DNA of 64,000 nucleotides from Aurantibacter crassamenti (GTDB taxonomy: Bacteria; Bacteroidota; Bacteroidia; Flavobacteriales; Flavobacteriaceae). A program made the translations under genes and the position numbers. Where the stretch lies: assembly GCF_016811105.1 (NCBI RefSeq), contig NZ_JAFBGM010000001.1, positions 2,298,126 to 2,362,125 on the forward strand, in the 5' to 3' direction. The notes under the pieces were generated by a model that was not told where the DNA came from, made no database searches, and was given only the letters and a program-made list of their open reading frames with translations. Of the stretch, positions 54,198-63,688 are shown in pieces (the stretch's first letter is position 1; each line of letters opens with the position of its first letter).

Positions 54198-54230
54198 AAA
54201 GGCTGTGTTAATTCACGGCCTTTTTTTATG
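54198..54230 (+). terminator. Intrinsic terminator after sucC
   Basis: AAAGGCTGTG, 6-nt loop, CACGGCCTTT (one wobble pair) followed by T residues, 24 nt past the stop. Confidence 0.88.
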
Positions 54231-54466
54231 TCCAAAAATTTAAGAGTAAAATTTCGTGTTTAGGTCAATAAATACCTATGTTTTTAGCATTGTTCAGATT
54301 TAGTTTTGGACTATAATTTTAGTCTTAAAAATTGTTAAAACGTAAAAAGATTGTAACAATTTTATTCTAGTTCCGTCTTTTAAATAGAAGCCACTTAGGT
54401 GGTTTTATTCATCATTTCATCAATCAATTATTAATCACCTGATAATCGTCAGGAAAAACAAAAGTC

Positions 54467-54805
54467 ATGAGAAAATTAAGTTTAGTTATGGTAGCTGCAA
54501 TGCTACTTTTCACAGGAAGTATTTTTGCAAACGAAGTAATCAGCAACGAACCATCAAAAAGTTTATCTGCACAAATTTCTGAAATTCTTAATGTTAACAC
54601 ATTAAGTGATAACGCTGTTAATCAGAAAGCACAAGTGCGATTTACGTTAAATGAGGATGGTGAAATTGTTGTAATGTCAGTAGATACTAAAAATAAGAAT
54701 CTTGAAACATTTGTAAAAAATCGCTTAAACTACAAAAAGGTAGAAGTTGATGAGATACAAGAAGGTAAATTGTATACAGTAGCAGTGCGTGTAGCTGCAT
54801 TATAG
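54467..54805 (+). CDS. Small exported protein, TonB-C-like
   Basis: 112 residues with a clear signal peptide (MRKLSLVMVAAMLLFTGSIFA). The mature part contains QKAQVRFTLNEDGEIVVMSV, a pattern like the TonB C-terminal fold seen in many small Bacteroidota secreted proteins. Function unknown. The 290-bp upstream region has short dyads (CCTGA/TCAGG at 54438-54453) but no clear promoter box. It converges on a DUF1456 gene. Confidence 0.75.
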   Translation: MRKLSLVMVAAMLLFTGSIFANEVISNEPSKSLSAQISEILNVNTLSDNAVNQKAQVRFTLNEDGEIVVMSVDTKNKNLETFVKNRLNYKKVEVDEIQEGKLYTVAVRVAAL

Positions 54806-54827
54806 AACCGTATTAATTCTTTAAAAA

Positions 54828-54864
54828 AAAAATCCTGATTGAGATCTACTCCATCAGGATTTTT
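54828..54864. terminator. Bidirectional terminator
   Basis: AAAAATCCTGAT, 13-nt loop, ATCAGGATTTTT: 12-bp arms with A and T tracts on the two sides, between convergent genes. It overlaps the last codon and stop of the DUF1456 gene. Confidence 0.85.
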
Positions 54865-55213
54865 TCTTGTTCTTATATTTGACGTAACTGAGGTCAGACT
54901 GCTTTTTAGGATTTATTTTTGTTCTTGGTTGAACTGTCTGGGCTTTACTTTTCGGTTTAGCCTTTAATAATACTTCCCCCGGAATTAAAGGATTTTCTTT
55001 TGTACCGCGTAAGTGCAACACCAATCCGTTTAAAAAATTACGCAAAATTTGATCCCCACATTCGCGATAATTTGGGTGGTCTTCATTTCTAAATAAAGCA
55101 CCTAATTCACTTTTTGAAATCTTAAAATCTACTAATTGAAGAATTTCAATAATATCATCATCACGAAGTCGGAGTGCAACTCTTAATTTCTTTAAAACAT
55201 CGTTGTTTGTCAT
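54854..55213 (-). CDS. DUF1456 (YehS-like) protein
   Basis: 119 residues. Two similar helical units are typical of DUF1456: NNDVLKKLRVALRLRDDDII and SKSELGALFRNEDHPNYREC, followed by ILRNFLNGLVLHLRG. A basic, low-complexity tail follows. Proteins of this family have no established function. Confidence 0.9.
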   Translation of the reverse strand: MTNNDVLKKLRVALRLRDDDIIEILQLVDFKISKSELGALFRNEDHPNYRECGDQILRNFLNGLVLHLRGTKENPLIPGEVLLKAKPKSKAQTVQPRTKINPKKQSDLSYVKYKNKKKS

Positions 55214-55345
55214 TATCCTATTTTATTGATAGTGCAAAGTAAAACATAGCAGTAGTATTTATCCGTTTTTAGGCCAATTATTTATACGAAAGCACCTTTA
55301 TTTCTGTTATTTATATAGGTAAATCAAATATCATCCACATATAAT

Positions 55346-55747
55346 ATGAGTTCTTACGAAGAAAAACTTAGTATTTTATCAGAAATGATTGCTTTTGCCC
55401 AGATTGATAAAACAATAAAGGAGCCTGAATTCAGCTTTCTTTTAAGTGTAGCAGCACAATTAGGTATAGAGCGTGAGACCTTTGATTCATTACTTAAAAA
55501 AAGCAGTAAACATGTTATACCTAAATCTCAAGCCGATCGTATTCTTCAGTTTCACAGATTAGTGCTCTTGATGAATGTTGACGAAGAGCAGGATGAAGTT
55601 GAGGTTAGTCGATTACATAATATCGGATTAGGTATGGGGTTGCCGCCATCTGCAATTCAACAAGTATTATCTATAATGCATCAATATCCTAATAAAATTG
55701 TACCTCCAAAAGTGCTTATAAATATCTTCAAGGCACATTACAATTAG
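55346..55747 (+). CDS. TerB-like small helical protein
   Basis: 133 residues, all-helical, no signal. The spacing of acidic residues (LSEMIAFAQIDKTIKEPEFSFL and VDEEQDEVEVSRLHNIG) resembles TerB-type domains. I recall such short Flavobacteriia proteins being misnamed as excinuclease subunit B, which this is not: the true uvrB is at 57058. Function unknown. Confidence 0.7.
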   Translation: MSSYEEKLSILSEMIAFAQIDKTIKEPEFSFLLSVAAQLGIERETFDSLLKKSSKHVIPKSQADRILQFHRLVLLMNVDEEQDEVEVSRLHNIGLGMGLPPSAIQQVLSIMHQYPNKIVPPKVLINIFKAHYN

Positions 55748-55795
55748 AAAACACTTATAAAATAGACACAATGTCATGTTTTGAATAGCTAAAAG

Positions 55796-55808
55796 TGTCA
55801 AAATGACA
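55796..55808. promoter_or_regulatory. Dyad upstream of the Hsp20 gene
   Basis: TGTCA-AAA-TGACA, a perfect 5-bp inverted repeat 12 bp upstream of a sigma-54-like promoter. Another TGTCA half-site lies near 55772. An activator site is possible. Confidence 0.5.
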
Positions 55809-55820
55809 TCTTTTTAGGCT

Positions 55821-55835
55821 TGGTATATAATTTGT
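55821..55835 (+). promoter_or_regulatory. Sigma-54-like promoter of the Hsp20 gene
   Basis: TGGTATATAATTTGT: the GG and TTG are separated exactly as in the sigma-54 -24/-12 consensus (second G to final G, 11 nt). The last C of the consensus is T. A standard TAnnTTTG box is not present. Confidence 0.5.
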
Positions 55836-55880
55836 TTATTCAAAAGCGCAATTGAAGTTTAACAAATAAAAAAATATATC

Positions 55881-56306
55881 ATGAGCATAGTAAGAAGAAA
55901 CAATATCGTATTTCCGTCATTAATGAATGAAATATTAAAACCAGATTGGTTTGGTGGATTAGAGAATATGAATGTCAACCTACCAGCGGTAAATATTAAA
56001 GAAAACGAAAAAGATTATGAATTGGAATTGTCTGTTCCTGGAAGAAAGAAGGAAGATTTTAATATTGAAGTCGATAATAAGGTGCTAACTGTTTCATCTG
56101 ATGTAAATACCGAAAAGGATATTTCAAAAGAAAATTACACAAGAAAAGAATTTAGCTTTACTTCCTTTAAAAGGTCATTTACTTTACCAGAAACAATTGA
56201 TGAGGAAAAAATAGAAGCGAATTACGAAGATGGAATATTAAAGTTTGTGTTTCCGAAGAAAGCGGAAGCTTTGCCAAAAGCAAAAAGACTTATTTCTCTA
56301 AAGTAA
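55881..56306 (+). CDS. Small heat-shock protein (Hsp20/alpha-crystallin)
   Basis: 141-residue ATP-independent holdase chaperone. The alpha-crystallin domain spans about 35-130 (PAVNIKENEKDYELELSVPG, then LPETIDEEKIEANYEDGIL), and a short C-terminal tail RLISLK provides the oligomerisation motif. Regulation is probably by stress through the dyad and sigma-54-like promoter upstream. Monocistronic, with a strong terminator. Confidence 0.95.
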   Translation: MSIVRRNNIVFPSLMNEILKPDWFGGLENMNVNLPAVNIKENEKDYELELSVPGRKKEDFNIEVDNKVLTVSSDVNTEKDISKENYTRKEFSFTSFKRSFTLPETIDEEKIEANYEDGILKFVFPKKAEALPKAKRLISLK

Positions 56307-56354
56307 AATAGATTTGTAGTATTATTACATACTACATGTTGGTTGGTTAGTTTG

Positions 56355-56388
56355 AAAAGCGTCTCTAAAAAAGGGACGCTTTTTTATT
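56355..56388 (+). terminator. Intrinsic terminator after Hsp20
   Basis: AAAAGCGTC and GACGCTTTT arms with an 11-nt loop and a T tract, about 50 nt past the stop. Confidence 0.88.
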
Positions 56389-56389
56389 T

Positions 56390-57057
56390 TTAAAAATCTA
56401 GCAATCAATTTTATTAGATTTTAAAGTTGCAAATACAAATGTGAAAATTTTATAAAGTTGAATATAGAAATAATCAAAAACAGTCAGTAGGGTAGGTGCT
56501 AATTTTTATCTTTTATGCTTATGGATATCTTTCTATTTGTTGATATTCTAATGGGTAATGTTGGGCACAAAAACAAGTTTTGTAATGAGTCGTTTAGAGC
56601 ACAAGTTATATAGGATAGTTAATGATTTCTTTACCAGTAATTTAAGTGCTTTTTGCATCTGGTAAAGTGAATATATAAGTTGCTTTTATTGGATATAAAA
56701 AATTTTACTTTCACATTCGATTTTGATTAATAATTTGAAAAATTTATTGTTTTAGGCTTATCTAAAAATATTTCATAAATATTTGAAAATCAGATGTTTA
56801 ATCGCAATTAAGTTTAAAGTGTATTTAAGATCTTACTTTTAAAGTAAGGCAAGTACTACAAATGTGCATATTGTTAGTAAAACGTACTGAATGAAATAAT
56901 AATGCTGGCTATAATTCTAAAGCAAATACTAATTTAAAAAGGCTTAAAGATTTGTTGCTTTTAAAGTTTTCGACACTTTAAATTCTTATAAAAAATGACG
57001 CTTTTTGTAAGTGATATTTTATGAAATTAAGGAAGTAATAATTTAAAGTTTTATGCT
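56390..57057. other. Long AT-rich non-coding region
   Basis: About 670 bp without a convincing gene on either strand. One 17-bp palindrome, CTTACTTT-T-AAAGTAAG (56832-56848), stands out; it has no T tract, so it is not a terminator. No GATC block like those at 49.2-50.0 kb was seen. Confidence 0.5.
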
Positions 57058-59043
57058 CTATTTTTCTTGAAGCATTTTAATTTCGTCACGCAGTTTTGCC
57101 GCATGCATAAAATCTAACTCTTTAGCAGCTTTCTCCATTTCTTTTCTTTTTGAGCGAATCATTTTTTCAATTTGATCTTTGGTCAAATAATCCATATCTG
57201 GTTCTGCAGCTCGCATTTCTTCTTTCTCAAAATGATAAGTTGAAACGGAATTTTTAGAAAGCACACTATCAAGACTTTTATTTAATGCTCTTGGTTTAAG
57301 ATTGTGTTTAGTGTTATAGGCTATTTGTTTTTCCCTTCTATAATTTGTTTCATCAATAGTTTTTTGCATGCTAGCGGTTATTTTGTCCGCATACATGATT
57401 GCACGCCCATTAAGATGTCTAGCAGCTCTTCCTACAGTTTGAGTAAGCGAACGTGCACTTCGTAGGAATCCTTCTTTGTCGGCGTCTAAAATAGCCACTA
57501 ACGATACTTCAGGTAAATCTAAACCTTCACGTAAAAGGTTTACACCAATAAGTACATCAAAAATACCTTTTCGTAGGTCTTGCATAATCTCTACACGTTC
57601 AAGTGTGTCTACGTCACTATGTATATAGCGGCAACGTACATCTATTCGTGTTAAATATTTTGCTAACTCTTCAGCCATTCTTTTGGTAAGTGTTGTAACT
57701 AAAGTACGCTCGTCTTTTTCTACCCGTGTTTGAATTTCCTCTACTAAATCATCAATTTGATTTAAGCTTGGCCGTATATCAATAATGGGATCTAGTAGTC
57801 CTGTTGGTCGAATAACTTGTTCTACGTATACCCCTTGACTTAATTGCAGTTCATAATCAGCCGGGGTAGCACTAACATATATTATTTGGTTTTGTAGCGC
57901 TTCAAACTCTTCAAATTTTAAAGGCCGATTATCCATTGCTGCAGGTAGTCGAAATCCGTATTCTACTAAATTTTCTTTTCTAGAACGGTCACCACCATAC
58001 ATGGCATGAACTTGCGGAATAGTTACGTGACTTTCATCAATTACCATTAAATAGTCATCAGGAAAATAGTCTATTAAACAAAAGGGGCGTGTACCAGCCT
58101 CTCTACCGTCAAGATATCTAGAATAGTTTTCAATACCAGAGCAGTAACCAAGTTCGCGAATCATTTCAAGATCAAAACTTGTTCGTTCTTCAAGACGTTT
58201 TGCTTCTAGGTGTTTTCCTATTTCTTTGAAGTAAGCAACTTGAGCAACCATATCATCTTGAATTTGATGAATGGCATTTTGCAACACGTCTTGTGATGTT
58301 ACAAACATATTGGCAGGGTAAATATTTAGTGTTTCATAGGTCTCAATAATTGTGTTGTTAAAGGGGTCGAAGGCTTCTATTTCTTCAACTTCATCACCAA
58401 AAAAATGAATTCTGAACGCATGGTCAGCATAGCCAGGAAATACATCAACAACATCACCTTTAACTCTAAAATTGCCATTTTTAAAATCTGCCGTTGTTCT
58501 TGAATAAAGTCCTTGTACCAATTGGTGCAGAAATTTAGTTCTCGCAATTACCTGATCTTTTTCAATAGTAATTACATTTTTTTGAAACTCCACCGGATTA
58601 CCAATTCCATACAAACAAGAAACAGATGCAACGACAATTACATCGCGCCTACCCGATAATAAAGAAGATGTTGTACTTAACCTTAATTTTTCAATATCCT
58701 CATTGATAGAAAGGTCTTTTTCGATGTACAATCCAGTGGTAGGTATGAAAGCTTCTGGCTGGTAATAATCATAATATGAAACAAAATATTCTACAGCATT
58801 ATCTGGAAAAAACTGCTTGAATTCAGAATACAATTGGGCGGCTAGTGTTTTATTGTGAGCCAAAACTAAAGTTGGCCGCTGAACATCTTTAATTACGTTT
58901 GCTACCGTAAATGTCTTACCTGAACCAGTGACCCCAAGCAATGTTTGATACTGTTCGTCTGTGTTTAAACCACTAACCAATTGTCTGATAGCCTGCGGTT
59001 GATCACCTGTAGGTTTGAACAGTGAAACTAAATTAAACTTCAT
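57058..59043 (-). CDS. uvrB: Excinuclease ABC subunit B
   Basis: 661-residue nucleotide-excision-repair helicase that verifies DNA damage with UvrA and loads UvrC. Walker A GVTGSGKTFT near residue 40, the beta-hairpin region YYQPEAFIPTTGLYIEKD, helicase motifs VIDESHV, QTVGRAARH, and the C-terminal UVR motif (ELDFMHAAKLRDEIKML) that contacts UvrC. Full normal length. It starts 57 bp downstream of the T9SS cargo gene. Confidence 0.97.
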   Translation of the reverse strand: MKFNLVSLFKPTGDQPQAIRQLVSGLNTDEQYQTLLGVTGSGKTFTVANVIKDVQRPTLVLAHNKTLAAQLYSEFKQFFPDNAVEYFVSYYDYYQPEAFIPTTGLYIEKDLSINEDIEKLRLSTTSSLLSGRRDVIVVASVSCLYGIGNPVEFQKNVITIEKDQVIARTKFLHQLVQGLYSRTTADFKNGNFRVKGDVVDVFPGYADHAFRIHFFGDEVEEIEAFDPFNNTIIETYETLNIYPANMFVTSQDVLQNAIHQIQDDMVAQVAYFKEIGKHLEAKRLEERTSFDLEMIRELGYCSGIENYSRYLDGREAGTRPFCLIDYFPDDYLMVIDESHVTIPQVHAMYGGDRSRKENLVEYGFRLPAAMDNRPLKFEEFEALQNQIIYVSATPADYELQLSQGVYVEQVIRPTGLLDPIIDIRPSLNQIDDLVEEIQTRVEKDERTLVTTLTKRMAEELAKYLTRIDVRCRYIHSDVDTLERVEIMQDLRKGIFDVLIGVNLLREGLDLPEVSLVAILDADKEGFLRSARSLTQTVGRAARHLNGRAIMYADKITASMQKTIDETNYRREKQIAYNTKHNLKPRALNKSLDSVLSKNSVSTYHFEKEEMRAAEPDMDYLTKDQIEKMIRSKRKEMEKAAKELDFMHAAKLRDEIKMLQEK

Positions 59044-59100
59044 CGTTTAAAATTACAAAAGACTTCGGTTTTAATTGATTTCAAAAGGGATTTTTATCTA

Positions 59101-61830
59101 TTATCTTTTCAAAGTAAAGTGGCCTTGATAAACACGACCTGCTTCTAGGTTGACTCTAAACCAATAGTCAGCTGCTGGTAGTGGTTGGTTATTAAAAGTG
59201 CCATCCCAACCTTCATTTGCGTATCTATTGACTTGGTGAAGTAATTTACCATATCGATCATAAATAGATAATGAAACTTCATCATCAAAAGGAATTCCAA
59301 TTAAATTCCATTTTTCATTAACCCCATCTCCGTTGGGTGTGAAAAATTTTTGAAATCCAATTACTGAAACTTCTTCTTCTGTTATTCCACAACCATTTTT
59401 ATCTCGAACATAAATTTTTGCCTTACCCGGAGCTACATTATCAAATTCGGGAGAATCAGTGTATGGTCCATTTTTATCACCAATAGCAAATTCATAATCC
59501 CCATCACCAATGGCTATAATAGTGAGTTTATTATTTTCTTGTAGGTCTTCTATTTCTACTTCTGAAATTATGGCATTATTCGAAGGCAATACTTTAAAGT
59601 CACTGCTGTTGGTGCAAATTTCCGTTCCATTAACATAACTCCAGCCTAATTCTAATCGATAATTTCCCGGTTCAACAATGGCAACTGTTATAGCATTTGA
59701 TATTAAAGTTTCATTGTTACTTTCATCAATTTTATACCATGCATAAATATCAAATCCAGTTTCAGCTTCTAAAAGCAAGTTAGGATCATTTGTACAAACT
59801 AAATATTCAGGATCAATGTTAATAACAGGCGTAGGGTTTACAACCAATTCTATTGCTTCTACGCCTAAACATTGGTTCGTTGCTTCAATACGTGCATAAA
59901 TTATAGAAGAAGTTGAAGTATAAATATTTTCTAGAATTGGGTTTATCTCTAAGGATGCATCAATTTTGGAATTATAAAAAACAACATCAAAACTTTCATA
60001 ATTTGCATTTTTAATATTCACGAGGTCAAAAGAGCCTTCTGCGGTTGTAGCGGATGGGTCAATGGTACACGAATAATATATAGCACCGGTTGATAAATCA
60101 GAAGGTGAAGGACTTACCTCTAGCGCTAACTCAGCTTCATTGGTACATCCATAGCTATCGGTAACTTTTGCATAAATAGTCTGATTCGTAACAGTTTCGT
60201 TTCTAAATTCATATGTTATTTCTATTGGAAAGTTATTTTCCAGATCAGCTAAAGTTCTATAAAAGGTGACCAAATTTTCTTGATTTGGACTAATCTCATT
60301 TCGAGTCTGATCGAGATTGAAATAGGTAAAACCATCTGAACTGGCATTTGCATTTTCATCGTCAATATCACATTGTGTTAGACTGTAATTATTGGCAATT
60401 GGGGGTTCATTAATTTGAATTTGGGCTTCCCCTAAAATGTCACATTGCGTTGCATCTGCTTGAGAAATTATCAGTCGATATTGCCCCGCGTGCGATTGAT
60501 TTAATGTCTCGATTCTTAAGATATTATTATTTTCATTCATTAACGGAACACCATCGTGCTCCCAGTAATAAGTGGCGCCAGGTAATTCATCCGCTTCTAG
60601 AACTAATTCTTTTCCATCACAAAAAGTAGCAGAGGTACTTGTGGTTCCATCAGCAGTTTTGATAAGTCCTTTTTTTGCAAAGAAAGATTGAATAAAAGGG
60701 GGTAAGCCTTGCATTGCAATTCCACCATTTAAATAAATTGCATTGTGCTGGTAATCGGCTGCTTCTCCTTTCAGGTTTGGTTTATCAATAACACCTAAAT
60801 ACTGAGTTCCTTCAATGTATGATTTTGTTAAGGTTCTATAAATTTTTCCATTCGCCCCTAATTGTAGTGCACCTCTATAATTGTTGCTTTGATGAAGCAC
60901 AACTTTTGATTGTGAGATATTACTACTAAAAAGATCATATTGAAGTAAATTTGAGTTGTGATTAGTTTCCATAGCAGGAGCATCTGAATGCGTATGCACA
61001 TATAAATATTGATTGTTTGGAGAGAATTCCACACTATATGGGTTTTTGTAATGTCCAGAAATACTTATTTTTTCAGGATTTGAAACAACACCAGTTTCAG
61101 CATTAAAATCATACAAGTAGAGACCATCTAATTCATTAGCACTTGCCATTTTTTTACCATCAGAAGATAATTTTAAATACCCTCTTTGATCACCAAACGT
61201 TGTGCTGAATGTGCTTTTTACTGATGTTTGATTTACCCCTTGATCATTAACCTCAAAAGCATGAAAAGTATCAGAAAGACCATTAATACCATCAACTGTT
61301 GATAACGTCATTACCCAAACAGATTCTTCAGAACAGTTTTTAACTACAGCTGTAATTTTCTCAGAACAAGTTTGCAATAAATTAATATTTTTAGCTGTGA
61401 CAGCACCAATACCATTATTCTCAGAAATATCAACAATTGAATAATTGAAACCGAAGTTTGGATCATCTTCTTCAATGGATGTATCTACTGTAAAAATAAA
61501 AAACACATCGTCACTTGCGGGTGCAGGAACTATAATGGCGGATTGCGTACTAGAAGGGTCTCCGTATAAACCCGTACCATTTTGCATAACCGAATGGTTT
61601 CGATCATAAACAGTAATACCATCGGTATAAAAAAGTAAAACTCCAGCTTTGTCAGAAATACTTGCACAGCCTTCTTCGGTATTTATTTTACCGTTGGTTA
61701 GTTCAGTAACACTACCATCTTTGTTAAAACGTAAGCCAGCATTCTTACCGAAATACCAATTGGTTGTCTCGTCCTGGCCATAACTTATGGCAAAAACAAG
61801 CGATATAATTATGAAGCAAATCTTTTTCAT
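59101..61830 (-). CDS. Large secreted protein with T9SS type B C-terminal signal
   Basis: 909 residues from the ATG at 61830 (MKKICFIIISLVFAISYG, a clear signal peptide); the frame upstream to 61851 is not needed. The N-terminal ~370 residues look like a WD/propeller-type domain (YLYVHTHSD, LKLSSDGKKMASAN). Several Ig-like or CUB-like modules follow, including an Ig-type WEHDGVPL...SHAGQYRL stretch. The last ~85 residues are the gliding-motility/CHU_C type B signal (FFTPNGDGVNEKW, SIYDRYGKLL, GWDGTFN, DYWFRV). It is exported by type IX secretion. It lies 27 bp after an ABC-2 permease. Confidence 0.93.
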   Translation of the reverse strand: MKKICFIIISLVFAISYGQDETTNWYFGKNAGLRFNKDGSVTELTNGKINTEEGCASISDKAGVLLFYTDGITVYDRNHSVMQNGTGLYGDPSSTQSAIIVPAPASDDVFFIFTVDTSIEEDDPNFGFNYSIVDISENNGIGAVTAKNINLLQTCSEKITAVVKNCSEESVWVMTLSTVDGINGLSDTFHAFEVNDQGVNQTSVKSTFSTTFGDQRGYLKLSSDGKKMASANELDGLYLYDFNAETGVVSNPEKISISGHYKNPYSVEFSPNNQYLYVHTHSDAPAMETNHNSNLLQYDLFSSNISQSKVVLHQSNNYRGALQLGANGKIYRTLTKSYIEGTQYLGVIDKPNLKGEAADYQHNAIYLNGGIAMQGLPPFIQSFFAKKGLIKTADGTTSTSATFCDGKELVLEADELPGATYYWEHDGVPLMNENNNILRIETLNQSHAGQYRLIISQADATQCDILGEAQIQINEPPIANNYSLTQCDIDDENANASSDGFTYFNLDQTRNEISPNQENLVTFYRTLADLENNFPIEITYEFRNETVTNQTIYAKVTDSYGCTNEAELALEVSPSPSDLSTGAIYYSCTIDPSATTAEGSFDLVNIKNANYESFDVVFYNSKIDASLEINPILENIYTSTSSIIYARIEATNQCLGVEAIELVVNPTPVINIDPEYLVCTNDPNLLLEAETGFDIYAWYKIDESNNETLISNAITVAIVEPGNYRLELGWSYVNGTEICTNSSDFKVLPSNNAIISEVEIEDLQENNKLTIIAIGDGDYEFAIGDKNGPYTDSPEFDNVAPGKAKIYVRDKNGCGITEEEVSVIGFQKFFTPNGDGVNEKWNLIGIPFDDEVSLSIYDRYGKLLHQVNRYANEGWDGTFNNQPLPAADYWFRVNLEAGRVYQGHFTLKR

Positions 61831-61857
61831 TTCACGTTCTCTCGAACGCATAAGGTA

Positions 61858-62694
61858 CTATAAATCACGCCTTTTTAAAAGTGCATATGACAGATATACA
61901 AAAATAGCTGTCCAACCCAAAACAATAAGTATTTCATACCAATGTACCGCATAATCAAATCTAAAATCTTCGCCTATTTGGTCCCCTAAAGACTGTACCG
62001 CGCTTAGTCTAGAAAAAGGTTCGTCGATAAGATTCCACATAGCATTTAGTGGAAATAACCCCATAACGGCGTCAGTTTCTGTATGACCTTCAAAAATCTT
62101 CCATCGTAAAATTGCTCTAACAAAACCTTCAAAAATTTGCCATAGAATTAAAAATCCCAATGCAAAGGCAGAGCGTTTTACTAGTATGCCGGCAAACATA
62201 CAAAAGGCAAAAAAGCCCATTAATTTTACAAAGAAGGCCAATAAGAATTCTAAATCAGAAAATATAATTGATAACTCATTAAAATCAGAATAAACAATCC
62301 CTAGAATTAGTGAGACTACAAATACAAATACTGTTGAAATAAGAGCGAAAGTAACAACTGTTAAAAACTTAGATAGAATAAATTCTTTTTTAGAAAGTCC
62401 ATCAATAAGGTTCTGTTTGATGGTTTTATTACTGTATTCATTTGCCATCATTGAAACAATGACTATAGCTAAGAATAGTTTAAAGAAAGCCGTAATAAAA
62501 GTGTTAAAGTGCCATATGTATGGAAAATTAAATATGCCCTGTTCTGCAAGGTGAAAGTTTATTGGGCCAATATCGAATTTAATAGCAGCTACTAATGCTA
62601 TTGAAGTGAGTAATATAAAATAGGAAAAAACTAAAATTTTGCTAGCTCTGTTATTCCAAAGTTTTATAAACTCTATTTGAAGTAAACGTATCAT
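61858..62694 (-). CDS. ABC-2 type transporter permease
   Basis: 278-residue membrane subunit with six hydrophobic segments; MIRLLQIEFIKLWNNRASK is the usual short cytoplasmic start of ABC-2 permeases, and SNKTIKQNLIDGLSKKEF the coupling segment. It pairs with the ATPase gene 12 bp upstream. Such pairs often export drugs, antibiotics or lipids; the substrate is unknown. Confidence 0.92.
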   Translation of the reverse strand: MIRLLQIEFIKLWNNRASKILVFSYFILLTSIALVAAIKFDIGPINFHLAEQGIFNFPYIWHFNTFITAFFKLFLAIVIVSMMANEYSNKTIKQNLIDGLSKKEFILSKFLTVVTFALISTVFVFVVSLILGIVYSDFNELSIIFSDLEFLLAFFVKLMGFFAFCMFAGILVKRSAFALGFLILWQIFEGFVRAILRWKIFEGHTETDAVMGLFPLNAMWNLIDEPFSRLSAVQSLGDQIGEDFRFDYAVHWYEILIVLGWTAIFVYLSYALLKRRDL

Positions 62695-62706
62695 GCGGTC
62701 AGTTGA

Positions 62707-63609
62707 TTAATTTGATTGATTTTTTGTTAATTCTAAGAATTGTTCTTCTAGGCTTTCTTTTCTTTTGACCAAATGTGAGAGAATGATTCCTTTATCTAAA
62801 AGCAGTTTATTTAAAGTTCCAGGGTCTAATTCTTCTTTTAGAAATGCGGTTAATAAACCGTTTTCTAGTTTAATTTCTCCAAAACTAGCATTGGTTTTTA
62901 GATAAGCTTCCAACGCACCATTATCTTTTGATTTCAATTCAAAAAATCCATGACTCGCCAACATACCATCAACGCGTCCTGAATACAATTTTACTCCTTT
63001 TCGAAGAATTACCACATGACTACAAACTTTTTCAACTTCATCTAAAAGGTGAGAGGCAAGTAGTATGGTGGTGCCCTGTGCGGCAATTTTTTTAATAATC
63101 TCTCTAATTTGATGAATGCCTTGTGGGTCTAACCCATTTGTAGGTTCATCTAAAATCAAAATTTCCGGATCGTTTAATAGGGCAGAAGCAATTGCTAATC
63201 GCTGTTTCATACCTAAGGAATAGGTTTTAAATTTGCTATTTTTTCGATCTAACAAACCAACCAATTCTAGTTTTTCATCAACTTTATCAGTAGAAACTTC
63301 CTTTATTTTGCATACCAATTTTAAATTTTGAGCTGCTGTCATATAAGGGTAAAAGTTTGGGCGTTCAATAATAGCACCAACTTTTTTTAAGGCTTCATGG
63401 GTTGAGGTATTACCATTAAACCATGAAAATTCTCCTTTAGTTCTATTTACCACATTTAGTACAATGCCTAGGGTGGTTGATTTTCCGCTTCCATTGGGTC
63501 CTAAAATACCGTAAACATTACCCTTTTCAATAGTGAATGAAAGGTCGTTTACAGCAGTTAGATGTCCAAATTTTTTAGTAAGGTTTTGTACAGTGAGAAT
63601 TTTTTCCAA
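62707..63609 (-). CDS. ABC transporter ATP-binding protein
   Basis: 300-residue ATPase of the ABC-2 exporter. Walker A GPNGSGKST, signature YSLGMKQR, Walker B ILILDEPTNGLDP and H-loop ASHLL. The C-terminal ~85 residues are the usual DrrA/CcmA-type extension. The start is TTG (no in-frame ATG nearby), preceded by a near-consensus TATATTTTG. It leads a run with the permease and the T9SS protein. Confidence 0.94.
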   Translation of the reverse strand: MEKILTVQNLTKKFGHLTAVNDLSFTIEKGNVYGILGPNGSGKSTTLGIVLNVVNRTKGEFSWFNGNTSTHEALKKVGAIIERPNFYPYMTAAQNLKLVCKIKEVSTDKVDEKLELVGLLDRKNSKFKTYSLGMKQRLAIASALLNDPEILILDEPTNGLDPQGIHQIREIIKKIAAQGTTILLASHLLDEVEKVCSHVVILRKGVKLYSGRVDGMLASHGFFELKSKDNGALEAYLKTNASFGEIKLENGLLTAFLKEELDPGTLNKLLLDKGIILSHLVKRKESLEEQFLELTKNQSN

Positions 63610-63655
63610 AATATAATGGCTTTACAATCGTTCTTAATAGTTGACGAAGAAAGCC

Positions 63656-63663
63656 TAAATTTG
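63656..63663 (+). promoter_or_regulatory. -7 promoter box for the 63689 gene
   Basis: TAAATTTG, 25 nt before the ATG; the -33 region is not convincing. Confidence 0.45.
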
Positions 63664-63688
63664 TTACAATCCCATAAGAAATAAAAGT

